A model generated the notes under the pieces. That model saw only the letters and a list, made by a program, of their open reading frames with translations, made no database searches and was not told where the DNA came from. The position numbers were made by a program, and so were the translations under genes. A stretch of 64,000 bases of DNA from Coriobacteriia bacterium (GTDB lineage Bacteria > Actinomycetota > Coriobacteriia > Coriobacteriales > Eggerthellaceae): positions 103,544 through 167,543 of the forward strand of contig JAUNNF010000004.1 of assembly GCA_030537355.1 (NCBI GenBank). The letters are read 5' to 3'. Below, piece after piece: positions 25,942 through 37,851 of this stretch (positions within the stretch are counted from its first letter, which is position 1; the number at the start of each line of letters is the position of its first letter).

Positions 25942-28900
25942 TACTCATCGTTACCCAAAATTTCCTCAGCCAGTTTCTCATCTGTAATTGACGGAGTGTC
26001 CTCACTATCAACAAGAATAGAATTATCTGGAGCAAATACAATATCGAGCAAACTTGAAACGTCCTCATCAGTAGCTTCTAAGTCATCCTCGATAACATGT
26101 AGTAAGTCTTTCTTCTTGAGTCCAGTCTTGAGCTCTTCCATAGCTTTTACGCCTATACCTTCAATCTTTAATAGTTCTTTTTCGGTATGACCAATTAAAT
26201 CTCCAACTGTCTCAATACTTGCCTCGCTAAACTTATTAGCCCAACGCTGAGAAACTCCAAGATCGTCATACAAATATAGTCTAGCTTCATCGTTAGTAAT
26301 CTTGGCACGATCTAAGTATTTACCATTGTCGTAGTATGGAGCACCATCTAAGCCCATATGTAAGTAACCTTCTGAATCAATTGACCAAGAATCGTTCTTT
26401 GGAATCATCTTCTCTAAGTCACGCAATGACTCTGGAGCACTCTCTGGAAGCTCATCCTCGCTAAACTCACCAACAGACTCTCCCTTGTACTTAAGTCCAA
26501 TATTTCTGTAGCGTTTTAAGCCTGTACCAGCAGGAATATGTTTACCCATGCAAACATTTTCCTTTAAGCCAGCCAAACAATCAGTCTTACCTGAAATTGC
26601 AGCTTCTGTCAAAACTTTAGTTGTCTGCTGGAATGATGCAGCCGAAATCCAAGAATCTGTAGATAATGAAGCTTTAGTTAAGCCTTGGAGTAAGTCTCTA
26701 CCTACAGGTACTTCCTTGCCTTGATCAATCATGTCTTGCACAACATCATCAAACTCAAATCTGTTGATAGTGTTGCCAGGAATCAAATCTGAATCACCAG
26801 CTTCAAGTACTACTTTCTTGTTTAACATTTGACGAGTAATTACTTCAACGTGTTTATCATTAATTGATACACCTTGCATCTTATAAACATTTTGAACTTC
26901 CTCAACAATGTAGTTAAGAGTAGTAGCAGCATCTGTAAGCTCTAACAATTCATGAGGATCAATAGGTCCTTTTGTTAACTGTGTACCAGCAGTAACTGCA
27001 GCGCCATTCTTAATACCATCCATTAAGTGAGCTTTCTTAGAAACATCCTTTTCAAATATGTCACCATCATCATTATGAACAGTTAAATGCTTGTTCTCTT
27101 TAGTTTCTTTAACTTGGAGCGTACCATTAATTGGCGAGAGAACTGCAACACCTTTAGGATTCTTTCTTGCTTCTAGAAGCTCTTGTACACGAGGAAGACC
27201 TTGAGTAATATCCTCATTAGCAATACCTCCAGAGTGGAAAGTTCTCATCGTTAACTGCGTACCAGGCTCACCAATTGACTGAGCAGCAATAATACCAACT
27301 GCTGTACCGATGTTTACTGGTCTTGCTGTAGCCAAATCCCAACCATAGCACTTCTGACATACACCTTGTTTTGCATGGCAAGTCATAACAGTTCTAATAT
27401 TTACTGTTTTAATGCCAGCATCTACAAGTTTCTGAATATCATCTGTGCTTGTAATATAATCATCACGTTTAAACAAATCAGCAACATCCTCATTTAAGCA
27501 TCTACCAATTAAACCTTCATTGAGTCTGCCCTTTTCTGTTAATACATCATAATCAACACCCTGATGTGTTCCGCAGTCGATTTCACGAACAATTGTATCT
27601 TGTGATACATCAACCAAACGACGTGTTAAGTAACCAGACTCAGCAGTACGAAGAGCTGTATCGGCCAAACCTTTACGAGCACCGTGAGTTGAGATAAAGT
27701 ATTCAAGAACTGACAAGCCTTCTCTAAAGTTAGCCTTAATTGGGCGGTCAATAATTTCACCCTTTGGATTTGACATCAAACCACGCATACCAGCCAACTG
27801 ACGAATCTGTTTGATATCGCCTCGAGCACCTGAATTCGCCATCATGTAAATTGGATTAAACTGATCGAAATTGTTTGCCATAGCATCGCCTACTTCGTCA
27901 TTAGCATTCATCCAAATATTTACAATCTCAGCATATCTGTCTTCTTCGTCCATAAGACCCATCTCAAACTGGCCTTCAATCTCATTAACTTTCTTCTCAG
28001 CCTCATCTAAGATTTTTTGCTTCTCAGGTGGAACAGTAGCATCAAATACAGATACCGTAAGACCAGCTAATGTTGCATAGTGAAAACCCTTAGCTTTAAG
28101 ACCATCCAAAATCTCAGGAACATCACTCATAGGATATTTAGCAACTATGTCGTTTACTAAGTCACCTATCTTGCTCTTGTTCATTGAATAGTTTAAGAAC
28201 TCATGTTCGTTAGGTAAAACATCATTAAATATAATTCTACCAGCGGAAGTCTTGATATGATCACCAGCTTTTTTCTTGTAAGTCTTATCTTCTTCAACAA
28301 CAACTGTATCGCGTTTAAGACGAACATCAATCTCGGCTTGTAGGTCAAGACCACTTCTTGCCTCGTAAGTGTCAATAGCGTCAGCAAAGTCAATAAACTT
28401 TCTACCCTCGCCTGGGAAACCAGCACGTACAGCAGTTAAGTAATACAAGCCAATAATCATGTCTTGTGTAGGAACTGTAAGTGGACGACCATGAGCAGGA
28501 GCCTTAATATTGTTAGTAGACAACATTAAAACTCTAGCTTCAGCTTGGGCCTCAGAACCTAATGGAACATGAACCGCCATCTGATCACCATCAAAGTCTG
28601 CATTAAATGCTGTACATACCAATGGATGTAGTCTAATCGCTTTACCCTCAACAAGTACCGGCTCAAATGCCTGAATACCGAGTCTGTGAAGTGTCGGAGC
28701 GCGGTTTAAGAGAACAGGGTGCTCAGCTACAACGTCCTCAAGCACATCAAATACATAGTCAGGGCCAATCTCTACTGCTCGTTTAGCAGCTTTAATATTA
28801 GCAACATAATCAAGCTCTACAAGTCTTCTCATAACAAATGGCTTGAAAAGCTCTAGTGCCATCTGTGTTGGAAGACCACATTGATGTAGTTTTAATGTAG

Positions 28901-30215
28901 GACCTACAACAATTACTGAACGACCAGAATAGTCAACACGTTTACCGAGCAAGTTTTGACGGAAACGTCCTTGTTTACCCTTTAACATATCAGTTAGAGA
29001 TTTTAGAGGACGAGAACCTGGGCCAGTAACTGCGCGTCCACGCTTACCATTATAGAATAAGCTATCTACAGCCTCTTGAAGCATGCGCTTCTCGTTATTA
29101 ACAATAATCTCAGGGGCACCAAGATCTAACAACTTCTTTAATCTAGAATTTCTATTAATAACGCGTCTGTATAAATCATTTAAATCGCTTGTTGCAAATC
29201 TTCCACCATCTAATTGAACCATAGGACGAAGATCAGGAGGAATAACAGGTATTACATCTAAGATCATGTCAGATGGTTTATTAGTTTTAGAATCAATAAA
29301 AGAGTTAATGATCTTAATTCTTTTGATTGCTTTATCACGCTTTGGACCGCGACCATTTTTAACGATCTTGTCAAGCTCGTCATGAAGTTTATGAATGTCT
29401 TGTTGCTCAAGTAAGTCTCTGATAACTTCAGCACCCATGCCACCTCTAAAGTAATCACGATAACATGCGCGCATTTCACGATAAACACTTTCGTCTTCAA
29501 CAAGTTGCTTAGGTTTAATTTTCATGAAAGTCTTATAAGCTTCACGTCTAAGTTCTTTTTGCTCATCAAACTCTTCTTTTGTGCTCAAAATCTCAGACTC
29601 AACTTCTTCTGGAGTGAGACGTTCTTCCTCATATACATCATCAACAATCTCATCTTCATCAGGAGTGTATTCCGTAGATAACTTACGAGTATCTTCAATG
29701 ATTTTTTCGCATTCTGCATCTAACTCTTCTAAATCTTCTTCGAGCTCTTCAGCGAGTTCGTCTTTGTCTTCTTCGCGAGCTTCCTCGTCAACCCATGTAA
29801 TCATATAGCTGGCAAAGTACAAAACCTTCTCTAAATCTTTAGTAGAAATATCGAGGAAATATCCAAGACGCGATGGAACCTCTTTGAAATACCAGATATG
29901 ACTTACAGGAGCTGCAAGTTCGATGTGTCCCATACGCTCACGACGTGCCTTAGAGCGCGTGACCTCTACACCGCATCGCTCGCAAACAATACCCTTAAAT
30001 CTATTTCTACGGTATTTACCGCAAGCACATTCCCAGTCTCTTGTTGGACCAAAAATCTTCTCGCAGAAAAGACCATCTTTTTCTGGTTTAAGAGTTCTGT
30101 AATTAATGGTTTCAGGTTTTTTAACTTCACCATGAGACCAGCTTCTGATATCTTCAGCGCTGGCGAGAGAAATTCTAATCTCATCAAAATTTCCTACATC
30201 GTATTCGCTAGCCAT
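25941..30215 (-). CDS. rpoC: RNA polymerase beta' subunit with C-terminal HhH extension
   Basis: The 1424-aa subunit carries the N-terminal zinc finger ([20 protein letters not shown]), the catalytic Mg loop [16 protein letters not shown], the bridge-helix region and the second zinc site ([10 protein letters not shown] with [16 protein letters not shown]). Two features enlarge it. First, residues about 135-245 form a very acidic predicted coiled coil and rod ([19 protein letters not shown]), an actinobacterial-type feature. Second, after the usual end at [14 protein letters not shown] (about 1219) there are a further 190 residues. These include a helix-hairpin-helix module (about 1325-1374, [20 protein letters not shown]) that resembles the RpoA C-terminal domain in this same window, then an acidic tail. 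It shares single bases with rpoB and queA. Confidence 0.97.
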   Translation of the reverse strand: MASEYDVGNFDEIRISLASAEDIRSWSHGEVKKPETINYRTLKPEKDGLFCEKIFGPTRDWECACGKYRRNRFKGIVCERCGVEVTRSKARRERMGHIELAAPVSHIWYFKEVPSRLGYFLDISTKDLEKVLYFASYMITWVDEEAREEDKDELAEELEEDLEELDAECEKIIEDTRKLSTEYTPDEDEIVDDVYEEERLTPEEVESEILSTKEEFDEQKELRREAYKTFMKIKPKQLVEDESVYREMRACYRDYFRGGMGAEVIRDLLEQQDIHKLHDELDKIVKNGRGPKRDKAIKRIKIINSFIDSKTNKPSDMILDVIPVIPPDLRPMVQLDGGRFATSDLNDLYRRVINRNSRLKKLLDLGAPEIIVNNEKRMLQEAVDSLFYNGKRGRAVTGPGSRPLKSLTDMLKGKQGRFRQNLLGKRVDYSGRSVIVVGPTLKLHQCGLPTQMALELFKPFVMRRLVELDYVANIKAAKRAVEIGPDYVFDVLEDVVAEHPVLLNRAPTLHRLGIQAFEPVLVEGKAIRLHPLVCTAFNADFDGDQMAVHVPLGSEAQAEARVLMLSTNNIKAPAHGRPLTVPTQDMIIGLYYLTAVRAGFPGEGRKFIDFADAIDTYEARSGLDLQAEIDVRLKRDTVVVEEDKTYKKKAGDHIKTSAGRIIFNDVLPNEHEFLNYSMNKSKIGDLVNDIVAKYPMSDVPEILDGLKAKGFHYATLAGLTVSVFDATVPPEKQKILDEAEKKVNEIEGQFEMGLMDEEDRYAEIVNIWMNANDEVGDAMANNFDQFNPIYMMANSGARGDIKQIRQLAGMRGLMSNPKGEIIDRPIKANFREGLSVLEYFISTHGARKGLADTALRTAESGYLTRRLVDVSQDTIVREIDCGTHQGVDYDVLTEKGRLNEGLIGRCLNEDVADLFKRDDYITSTDDIQKLVDAGIKTVNIRTVMTCHAKQGVCQKCYGWDLATARPVNIGTAVGIIAAQSIGEPGTQLTMRTFHSGGIANEDITQGLPRVQELLEARKNPKGVAVLSPINGTLQVKETKENKHLTVHNDDGDIFEKDVSKKAHLMDGIKNGAAVTAGTQLTKGPIDPHELLELTDAATTLNYIVEEVQNVYKMQGVSINDKHVEVITRQMLNKKVVLEAGDSDLIPGNTINRFEFDDVVQDMIDQGKEVPVGRDLLQGLTKASLSTDSWISAASFQQTTKVLTEAAISGKTDCLAGLKENVCMGKHIPAGTGLKRYRNIGLKYKGESVGEFSEDELPESAPESLRDLEKMIPKNDSWSIDSEGYLHMGLDGAPYYDNGKYLDRAKITNDEARLYLYDDLGVSQRWANKFSEASIETVGDLIGHTEKELLKIEGIGVKAMEELKTGLKKKDLLHVIEDDLEATDEDVSSLLDIVFAPDNSILVDSEDTPSITDEKLAEEILGNDE

Positions 30216-33200
30216 TATTCCTCTCCTTTCTCTTCATCGTCTATTAGTAGGTCGCCCTCCAAGTTTAAGTCCTCTTCAAAGTTCTCTAACTCTTCAGTTA
30301 GATCTACATCCTCTGTTGTCTCTTCTTGTACAGCGTCAAGCAAATCTTCAGACTTTTCTTGTTCTTCAGGCTGTTCGCCCTTAAGCTCTACATTTAAGCC
30401 AAGAGATTTCATTTCTTTAATTAATACTTTGAAACTCTCTGGAACCTCAGCTGTAGGTAATGCTTTACCCTGAACAATATTCTCATATGCTTTAACACGA
30501 CCTTTTGTATCATCAGATTTGATAGTTAAGATCTCTTGCAATACATTAGATGCACCATAAGCATATAGTGCCCAAACTTCCATCTCACCAAATCTCTGAC
30601 CGCCAAATTGTGCCTTACCACCAAGTGGTTGTTGAGTAATAAGCGAGTAAGGACCAGTAGAACGAGCATGAATCTTATCGTCAACCATATGGCCTAATTT
30701 CAAGATGTATGATTGTCCAACTGTAATAGGCTCACGGAATTTCTCGCCTGTACGTCCATCATAAAGCCACGTTTTACCTGTTTCAGATAATTGCGGAACC
30801 ATAGTCTCATCAGCGAACTTGCCGTATTTCTTGTTGTGAATTTTAAGCAAATTTTTATTGGCAGCGCCGATTGCAAATTGAATCTCGTTTTCGTCTGCAC
30901 CATCAAATACTGGAGACGATACATGAATTGGACCATCTGCTATGCTCTCATCTTTTTCGTCATCATTCCAACCCCACAAAGCAGCCCAGCCTAAGTGATT
31001 CTCAAGTAGCTGTCCAACATTCATACGAGATGGAACACCAAGTGGATTAAGTATTACATCAATTGGTGTACCGTCAGCCAAGTAAGGCATGTCCTCAACT
31101 GGCAAAACATTTGAAATAACGCCCTTGTTTCCGTGACGACCAGATAACTTATCACCTTGTTGAATCTTGCGTTTTTGAGCAACAAAAACCTTGATAAGTT
31201 TATTTACTCCTGGAGGTAGGTCATCACCATTGTCACGAGAGAACTCTAAGATATCTACAACATATCCTCCACCACCATGCAATACTTTAAGTGATGTATC
31301 TCTAACTTCACGAGCCTTCTCGCCAAATATTGCACGAAGCAATCTCTCTTCAGCTGTAAGCTCTGTCTCACCTTTTGGTGTTACCTTACCAACAAGAATA
31401 TCACCTGGTTTAACTTCAGCACCAATGCGAATAATACCATCTTCATCAAGATTTGAAATCATTTCTTCTGAAACATTAGGAATTTCACGAGTGATTTCTT
31501 CACTTCCTAACTTTGTATCTCTAGCATCAATTTCATACTCTGAGATATGAATTGAAGTTAATAAGTCCTCGCTAACTACTCTCTCAGATACAATAATAGC
31601 ATCCTCGTAGTTGTAACCTTCCCAAGGCATATAAGCAACCATCAAGTTTTGACCAAGTGCTAACTCAGCACCTTCACATGATGGGCCATCAGCTAAAACG
31701 TCACCAGCCTTGATTTTGTCGCCAGGTTTAACGAGTGGACGATGATTGTTGCAAGTTGACTGGTTAGAACGCTTGAACTTAGGCATGATGTATTCGTCGA
31801 ACTCGCCATCCTTGTTCTCAATAATAATTGTTGAACCATCAACATAGTCAACTACACCATCGGCACGAGCGGTTAATACTTCACCAGAATCAACAGCAAT
31901 ACGACGCTCAATACCAGTACCAACAAGTGGAGCATGAGGCTTCATTAAAGGTACTGCCTGACGCTGCATGTTAGAACCCATAAGTGCGCGGTTAGCATCA
32001 TCATGTTCAAGAAACGGAATCAGGGAAGTTGCAACAGATACCATCTGACGTGGTGAAATATCCATATAATCCACATCTTTAGGTGCTACCTCATCAGGCT
32101 CACCATAATCACCATGAGAACCCATTGTACGGCAAAGAACTTTTTTAGCTGCAACAAACTTGCCTTTATTATCAACACTACCAAACTCACCAGTCTTCTC
32201 ATCAAATGATTCATTTGCCTGAGCAATAGTATATTTTTCTTCTTCGTCTGCTGGTAAGTAATCAACATCTTTTGTAACTTTACCATCTTTAACTCGTCTG
32301 TAAGGAGTCTCGATAAAACCGTAGGGATTTATACGAGCATAAGCAGCGAGTGAACCAATAAGACCAATGTTTGGACCTTCAGGAGTTTCAATTGGACACA
32401 TACGTCCATAGTGCGATGTGTGGACATCACGAACTTCCATGCCAGCACGCTCACGTGAAAGACCGCCAGGCCCTAGAGCACTTAAGCGGCGTTTATGAGT
32501 AATACCTGATGCTGGATTTGTTTGATCCATAAATTGAGATAGTTGCGAAGAACCAAAGAACTCTTTCATGGCAGCCTCAATTGGCCTGATATTTATTAAT
32601 TTTTGAGGTACGATTTCATCAGGATCTTGAATATTGCTCATCCTGTCACGGATAATACGTTGAGTACGTAAAAATCCCATCCTGAATTGATTTTGAATAA
32701 GCTCACCAACTGTGCGAATACGTCTATTTCCAAAGTGATCAATATCATCAATAGTGAATCCTTCTTCTTGCATAGCAAGCGATACAAAGTATTTGATAGA
32801 TTCAACAATATCACGATCAGTCAAAATTGGAGAGTCAAAATCCTCTTCAAAACCAAGTTTTTTGTTAATCTTGTATCTACCAACTCCTGCTAAGTTATAG
32901 CTTGGTCTATTAAAGAACAATCTCTCTAGTAATGACTTAGCAGCCTCAACTGTAGGTGGCTCACCTGGACGGAACTTCTTATAAATCTCAATCAAAGCTT
33001 CAGCTTGATTTGCTGTTTTATCCTTCTCAAGAGTATTTTGAATAAACTTGTTGTTGCCGAACATTTTGATAATCTCATCATTTGTTTCAGCAATACCTAA
33101 AGCCCTGATAAACTTAGTCATTTCAATTTTGCCGCGTCTATCAATATGAACATACATGCGCTCGTTTTTATCAGTCTCATACTCAAGCCATGCACCATGA

Positions 33201-33694
33201 TCAGGAATCAATTTGGCATCGTATAAAATTGTACTTGAAGTTTTGTCTTTGGCTTTATTGTAATAAACACCTGGAGAACGAACGAGCTGGGATACAACTA
33301 CACGCTCTGTACCATTTATGATAAAAGTGCCTGATGGAGTCATCTTTGGAAAATCACCGAGGAACACTTCTTGTTCTTTTGTTTCGCCAGTTTCGCAATT
33401 AACAAAAGTTAGTTGTACGTACATCGAAACCTGATATGAAACATCTTTGTCTTTGCACTCTTCAATGCTGAATTTAGGCTCATCAAAGCGACATTCACCA
33501 AACTCTATCAACATGTTTTTGGTAGTAGACTCAGTAGGGCTCATATCAGCTAATACATCACGAACACCTTGACTCATAAACCAATCGAAACTCTGAGTTT
33601 GAACACCGATTAGGTTTGGCATTTCCATGGCTTCAGGGATTTTAGCAAAACTCTTTCTGACCCTAAAATTTGGTTTAGATTTTTTTCTTGCCAT
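30215..33694 (-). CDS. rpoB: RNA polymerase beta subunit
   Basis: 1159 residues with canonical blocks: [20 protein letters not shown] at the start, the rifampicin-pocket region [20 protein letters not shown] then [17 protein letters not shown], and [20 protein letters not shown]. The C-terminal part has [15 protein letters not shown] and the clamp motif [20 protein letters not shown]. The commonly mutated rifampicin residues (Asp of FMDQ, His of THKRR, Ser of LSALG) are the sensitive-type residues. The C-terminus ends in an acidic tail. The usual upstream neighbours rplJ and rplL are absent; an MFS-type gene precedes it instead, and a dedicated promoter lies in the 236-bp gap. Confidence 0.97.
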   Translation of the reverse strand: MARKKSKPNFRVRKSFAKIPEAMEMPNLIGVQTQSFDWFMSQGVRDVLADMSPTESTTKNMLIEFGECRFDEPKFSIEECKDKDVSYQVSMYVQLTFVNCETGETKEQEVFLGDFPKMTPSGTFIINGTERVVVSQLVRSPGVYYNKAKDKTSSTILYDAKLIPDHGAWLEYETDKNERMYVHIDRRGKIEMTKFIRALGIAETNDEIIKMFGNNKFIQNTLEKDKTANQAEALIEIYKKFRPGEPPTVEAAKSLLERLFFNRPSYNLAGVGRYKINKKLGFEEDFDSPILTDRDIVESIKYFVSLAMQEEGFTIDDIDHFGNRRIRTVGELIQNQFRMGFLRTQRIIRDRMSNIQDPDEIVPQKLINIRPIEAAMKEFFGSSQLSQFMDQTNPASGITHKRRLSALGPGGLSRERAGMEVRDVHTSHYGRMCPIETPEGPNIGLIGSLAAYARINPYGFIETPYRRVKDGKVTKDVDYLPADEEEKYTIAQANESFDEKTGEFGSVDNKGKFVAAKKVLCRTMGSHGDYGEPDEVAPKDVDYMDISPRQMVSVATSLIPFLEHDDANRALMGSNMQRQAVPLMKPHAPLVGTGIERRIAVDSGEVLTARADGVVDYVDGSTIIIENKDGEFDEYIMPKFKRSNQSTCNNHRPLVKPGDKIKAGDVLADGPSCEGAELALGQNLMVAYMPWEGYNYEDAIIVSERVVSEDLLTSIHISEYEIDARDTKLGSEEITREIPNVSEEMISNLDEDGIIRIGAEVKPGDILVGKVTPKGETELTAEERLLRAIFGEKAREVRDTSLKVLHGGGGYVVDILEFSRDNGDDLPPGVNKLIKVFVAQKRKIQQGDKLSGRHGNKGVISNVLPVEDMPYLADGTPIDVILNPLGVPSRMNVGQLLENHLGWAALWGWNDDEKDESIADGPIHVSSPVFDGADENEIQFAIGAANKNLLKIHNKKYGKFADETMVPQLSETGKTWLYDGRTGEKFREPITVGQSYILKLGHMVDDKIHARSTGPYSLITQQPLGGKAQFGGQRFGEMEVWALYAYGASNVLQEILTIKSDDTKGRVKAYENIVQGKALPTAEVPESFKVLIKEMKSLGLNVELKGEQPEEQEKSEDLLDAVQEETTEDVDLTEELENFEEDLNLEGDLLIDDEEKGEE

Positions 33695-33834
33695 AAACTC
33701 TCACACCTTCCTAAAAAATCGTAAAAATTGCATAAAAAAATTGCGATTATTGACAATCAACAACCACAAATTTTTATTTTTTAAAAAACAATTAAGTTTA
33801 ACAAAAAAATTACCTCAAATTTTAATGCACTCAC

Positions 33835-33868
33835 CTGCGCGTTTACCATTTTAGCTACTCTCGCGCAG
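33835..33868 (-). other. Hairpin in the rpoB leader
   Basis: CTGCGCG (33862-33868 read on the minus strand) and CGCGCAG (33835-33841) form a perfect seven-pair GC-rich stem with a 20-base loop, near the 5' end of the predicted rpoB leader. No U-tract follows, so it is not a standard terminator. It could be a processing or autoregulatory site, or only stabilise the 5' end. Confidence 0.5.
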
Positions 33869-33878
33869 CAAATTAATT

Positions 33879-33907
33879 AGAATACATTAAAAATGCAGTT
33901 CTGTCAA
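33879..33907 (-). promoter_or_regulatory. Strong promoter for rpoBC
   Basis: On the minus strand TTGACA (33902-33907) and TATTCT (33879-33884) are separated by exactly 17 bases. This is a consensus -35 box and a good -10 box. It predicts a start near 33872 and a leader of about 175 bases before the rpoB ATG. The ribosome site AGGAAGGTG precedes the start codon. Confidence 0.75.
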
Positions 33908-33930
33908 GGAAAAATGATAAAAAATTTAAA

Positions 33931-36654
33931 TTATTTTTTCCACGAGTCATGCATTGGAGAATTATAACTAACAGCAGCAAATATAATAGCAGAAACAAGA
34001 CAGAAAATTCCGAAAACAAAGCAGGCTTGACCACTACCCAATATAAGCATTATAGAAAAGAAAACGACCTGAAGAGCATTACAAGCTTCTTCAATTAAAT
34101 ACATAACAGGCTGTAATTGTCCTACGTCATGTCCATTATATTCTGCCATACGCATCCAAAGCATTCTGAAAGGAGTACCAAAGGTACGTCCTGCAATCAT
34201 AGACAAGAACATAACAACAATCGCCCATTCGATTCTGCTATTTGCAAGAAAAAGAACAAAGATAAAGCCAAGAGCCAACAAACCGTTAATAATTTTTTGT
34301 CTGTTTTCAAGCTTACCATTAAGTTCAGAAATTGGATGAATGACAATGTATGTAACCATAGTGGCTAACGCGAATATAACAGAAATTGTTAACTTATCCA
34401 TACCAACAGATGATGAATATAGAGGAAACAGATAAGATTTGTATCCCTTGACAGCAGCATATGGGACAATTACAAAGAATATAAGTACAAGCATCCTAGG
34501 GGAGATTAACCATTTCAAAATTTGTCCAAAACTTAGTTTACGAACATTACTTTTCAGCTTTACTGTTGTGTTTTCAGTTTCTATAAATCCTAGGAAATAA
34601 GATCCTTTTGGTATAAATATCAATCCCATTACAACAAAAATTAACGATGCTAATCCAGCAAAAACGTAAATGGAATAATAGTCTGTGACATTAGCAAGAT
34701 AACCACAGATAAGAGTAGCAATTACTTGAGCTGGCATAGCGGCACGACCTATAGATTGCGTAAGCGGATAGCGCTTCTTCTCATTTTTCTCCTTGGCTGC
34801 CATAGAATAAAGTTCCGCTCTAAGTACTCCAGCAGAAAAACCTGATATTAGTTTTGTTGTTGCAAATGCCTCAAATGAACATACAACACAAGCATATGCA
34901 GTAGCTACATAACTGAGTATCAACATTATCGAGAATACAACAAATATACTTTTTGCAGTAAATTTACGCTCCAACTTCATGAATAGCATAATGCCGAGCA
35001 TCAGACCAAGGGCTGCAAGCGTAATTGGTAAGGCTGTCATAAAATCAGAGGCTACATCACCGAGCAGATCACGTGCGATAAGTACGGCCAAAACTGAATC
35101 GGCACCCATGGCACTCGCCAAAAATAAACTCATAGGCCTAACTAAATTGACATAGGCAATATCGCTTTTTTTAGCAAGTTGTTTGCGATACCTCCTAACA
35201 ACATCGCCAAGGTTGTTTGCCTCGACAATACAAGCAAATATAAGCAAACATATTACTATCAAAATCATTATAATTCTAAAAACATCAACCATGTAATTAG
35301 CATCTATATAAGATGTATATGCACAAAATACAACAACCCCACCATTAAAAGGAGCACCTGCATAGATAAAATAACCATTATCGTCTGATGCGATTCCTTG
35401 AGTATCGTGATTATTGTAGATATCCTGTAATGCCTGATAACTATCAGAATCTACTTTTGAACCATATTGATAAAATTTAGAACTAGAATCAGTCAAAGTG
35501 AATTCCTTTGAAAGATCGTCATAGGAGAATATACTGTAAAAAATATTTTTACCGGACTTTTCCGAATTAGAAACGATTTTATCTCCATCTACATTATCTG
35601 CACATAAGTTTGCATTGATCTGCAAGTCAGTAAAGGCAGAGGAATATGCATTATCGTGTATAAAGCCAGTAAAATATGCTGAAACTAAAATGATAGCAAT
35701 AATGATTGAAAGGCCTGCAGTGGCAAGTCCAAGTCTACCCTTTCTTACCTGTTTACGTTCGTGTTTGATTAATCTGACAATAAGGAATAATGCGACAATA
35801 CAAAGATAAACAAATGCTGCAAATTTTGCAATTATCTTTAAGCTGTAAAACCAGCTAAAATCAGCTCCTTCCCCGATATTAACTATATTAGAATTGCAGT
35901 CTAGAAGGGCATTTTCATAAACCTTACCAGCAAGATCACTAACAGTTAAATCGGACACATTACCGAATAAAATGTTTCCTTGATCGTCAATTGACATATT
36001 AGATGCATGAACTTGTTTTTTAATTAATTGATTGCCAGAATATAGGTCCCCATAATAACTTGTAATTGCGTATCTATGCAGATTTTCAGAATATGTAGCA
36101 TCATAAACATATGTATCAATTTGTGTCCTATCTATTAACTTAGTTTCGCCATTTTCAATTTTATAAGTAGAAACATTATAGTTATCGCGAAGGGTAAATT
36201 GTAGATTGTTTTTATATTTAAGCTGAGTTATATGCCATGTACCATCCTTTAATTTATCTCCAACATCAAAAACAACAGCTTGGTTCTCGCCATATATATT
36301 ACATTTTATTATCTTTTCACTTTCAACACTAGTCCCATCACGACTCCAATTGAGGCCTGCTATATAAATATCATCACCGTTAATGCAAACAGCTGTTATC
36401 CGTTCAACATCAAAGTCTGTTCCGCTAACAGAATTTTGTGCAATTATTTTGCCTTCATTGTCAAGTACATTAATTCGACGAGAAAATTTATCTACAACAA
36501 CAGTTTTGTCGTCTTTTGCAACAAGAGTTGGATCTTGCCAAGCGTCAGATAACTTGTAAGGCAGGGGAAATTCTTTCCCAATACTTGACAGAACTAAAGC
36601 AAGCGAGGCAACGATCAATACCGCATTGATAATGTATACTGCTCGCTTTTTCAT
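33931..36654 (-). CDS. Large sensor-like MFS fusion protein
   Basis: A 907-aa membrane protein with an unusual layout. A signal-anchor helix (about 6-24) leads to roughly 245 extracytoplasmic residues made of repeating beta-rich units (VVVDKFSRRINVLDNEGKII, DDIYIAGLNWSRDG, IDDQGNILFGNVSDLTV) that look like propeller blades. Two helices follow (about 272-296 and 308-330), then a second outer domain of about 125 residues with a Cache/CHASE-like look (NGYFIYAGAPFNGGVVVFCA) and another helix (456-476). The remainder (about 504-895) resembles a 12-helix major facilitator, with GFSAGVLRAELYSMAAKEKN and SMIAGRTFGTPFRMLW. Domain names are inferred from pattern only. It directly follows the Bcr-type MFS gene (adjacent stop and start), so the two are probably coexpressed. 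Substrate unknown. Confidence 0.75.
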   Translation of the reverse strand: MKKRAVYIINAVLIVASLALVLSSIGKEFPLPYKLSDAWQDPTLVAKDDKTVVVDKFSRRINVLDNEGKIIAQNSVSGTDFDVERITAVCINGDDIYIAGLNWSRDGTSVESEKIIKCNIYGENQAVVFDVGDKLKDGTWHITQLKYKNNLQFTLRDNYNVSTYKIENGETKLIDRTQIDTYVYDATYSENLHRYAITSYYGDLYSGNQLIKKQVHASNMSIDDQGNILFGNVSDLTVSDLAGKVYENALLDCNSNIVNIGEGADFSWFYSLKIIAKFAAFVYLCIVALFLIVRLIKHERKQVRKGRLGLATAGLSIIIAIILVSAYFTGFIHDNAYSSAFTDLQINANLCADNVDGDKIVSNSEKSGKNIFYSIFSYDDLSKEFTLTDSSSKFYQYGSKVDSDSYQALQDIYNNHDTQGIASDDNGYFIYAGAPFNGGVVVFCAYTSYIDANYMVDVFRIIMILIVICLLIFACIVEANNLGDVVRRYRKQLAKKSDIAYVNLVRPMSLFLASAMGADSVLAVLIARDLLGDVASDFMTALPITLAALGLMLGIMLFMKLERKFTAKSIFVVFSIMLILSYVATAYACVVCSFEAFATTKLISGFSAGVLRAELYSMAAKEKNEKKRYPLTQSIGRAAMPAQVIATLICGYLANVTDYYSIYVFAGLASLIFVVMGLIFIPKGSYFLGFIETENTTVKLKSNVRKLSFGQILKWLISPRMLVLIFFVIVPYAAVKGYKSYLFPLYSSSVGMDKLTISVIFALATMVTYIVIHPISELNGKLENRQKIINGLLALGFIFVLFLANSRIEWAIVVMFLSMIAGRTFGTPFRMLWMRMAEYNGHDVGQLQPVMYLIEEACNALQVVFFSIMLILGSGQACFVFGIFCLVSAIIFAAVSYNSPMHDSWKK

Positions 36655-37851
36655 TTACATTCCTTTTAATTTGATTGATTTAGACTTACAAATATAAACC
36701 CAAAGGATAACAGCAGCACTTATAAATATAGCACATGTTATTCCGTAAGCAAAAACAAAATCTCCCCATGGTGCACTGGCCACTATCATTCCTATACCTC
36801 CAAAAATGGTGTATACAAAATTAATTAGCGCACTAGCACTCCCCGTATCGCCATCATGCTGCTCTAAAAGAATATCCGTTACAAAAGGGCGCTGAAATGA
36901 AGTGGTGATGTTATATGGAATAATGCATAACAAAAAAGCAACAGCTGATATATTGCCGATAATAAAAACCATAATGGTACATATTGCACCAATAATTAAA
37001 TAACCTGTCTGGACACCCATTTTATGATCTTTTTTACTGAAATAAATACAAGCTAGAGGTCCGACAATGGATACAAGGCCATTAATTGCGAAAAACATTG
37101 AAAACTCTTGTGGTGATAAGTGAAATACATCTTGATATACAAATGAAGACAATGCTAGATAGCCCATGAATGGAGCAAAGTAACAACTACCCATCAACAA
37201 GTAAGTAATAAAGTTTTTATTTTTTGCAATTATAAATATCTGCTTATAAGTATGAGTTATTTTTCCAGTATGAATTTCATCCTTAGGTATGGACTCAATA
37301 TAGAAAAGAGCCAAAATAATCATTATTATGCTAAACAATCCTTGTACTATAAAGATGGCTCTCCATGAAGCAAAAGTCAAAACCCAGGCTCCAATAATAG
37401 GCGCTAATATCGGGCCAACAACAAACATAGATTGCACAACTGATAAGGCAACACCTCGAGTTTTGCCAGCAAAGCAATCTTTAATAATAGCTATGGCTAT
37501 AGCTGACATGCCTCCCCCTCCAATAGCTTGCAAAACTCTACAAACTATCATAATTTCAATATTTGGTGCGGTCGTACAAGTAAATGAGCCAAAGCCGTAA
37601 ATTGCAAGGGAAGACAACAATATTTTTTTTCGCCCATATTTATCTGAAATTGGCGAGAGAATCAATATACCTACTGCAGTGCAGATAGTGTAGGCGTACA
37701 TTGTAGCATCTACAGCACTTGCACTTACATTATAATCACTAGCGATGATAGGCAGCGCAGGCATATACATATCAGTTGAAAGCGGCGCTACCATATTAAG
37801 TAGCGTAACAAGTATCAGAATTCCCCATTTATGTAAGTATTTTTGTTCCAT
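36655..37851 (-). CDS. Bcr/CflA-type MFS transporter
   Basis: 398 residues with 12 predicted membrane helices. The drug:H+ antiporter signatures are LSTDMYMPALPIIASDY in helix 1 and ISDKYGRKKILLSSLAIYG after helix 2; VCRVLQAIGGGGMSAIAIAI in helix 4 and VVGPILAPIIGAWVL in helix 5 are both typical of the DHA1 Bcr/CflA group. Such proteins export drugs, sulfonamides or amino-acid derivatives; the natural substrate cannot be read. The gene abuts the P-type ATPase gene and the 907-aa gene without spacers. Confidence 0.88.
   Translation of the reverse strand: MEQKYLHKWGILILVTLLNMVAPLSTDMYMPALPIIASDYNVSASAVDATMYAYTICTAVGILILSPISDKYGRKKILLSSLAIYGFGSFTCTTAPNIEIMIVCRVLQAIGGGGMSAIAIAIIKDCFAGKTRGVALSVVQSMFVVGPILAPIIGAWVLTFASWRAIFIVQGLFSIIMIILALFYIESIPKDEIHTGKITHTYKQIFIIAKNKNFITYLLMGSCYFAPFMGYLALSSFVYQDVFHLSPQEFSMFFAINGLVSIVGPLACIYFSKKDHKMGVQTGYLIIGAICTIMVFIIGNISAVAFLLCIIPYNITTSFQRPFVTDILLEQHDGDTGSASALINFVYTIFGGIGMIVASAPWGDFVFAYGITCAIFISAAVILWVYICKSKSIKLKGM

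Noticed and set aside
26094..26243. A separate rpoA fragment fused by assembly error to rpoC
   Set aside because: The full rpoA with its own CTD is present at 60061-61062, the RpoC module differs throughout in sequence, and the frame continues smoothly to the queA junction.
29581..29808. Plus-strand Ser-rich frame opposite rpoC
   Set aside because: It is the mirror of the acidic RpoC insert and shows no start signals.
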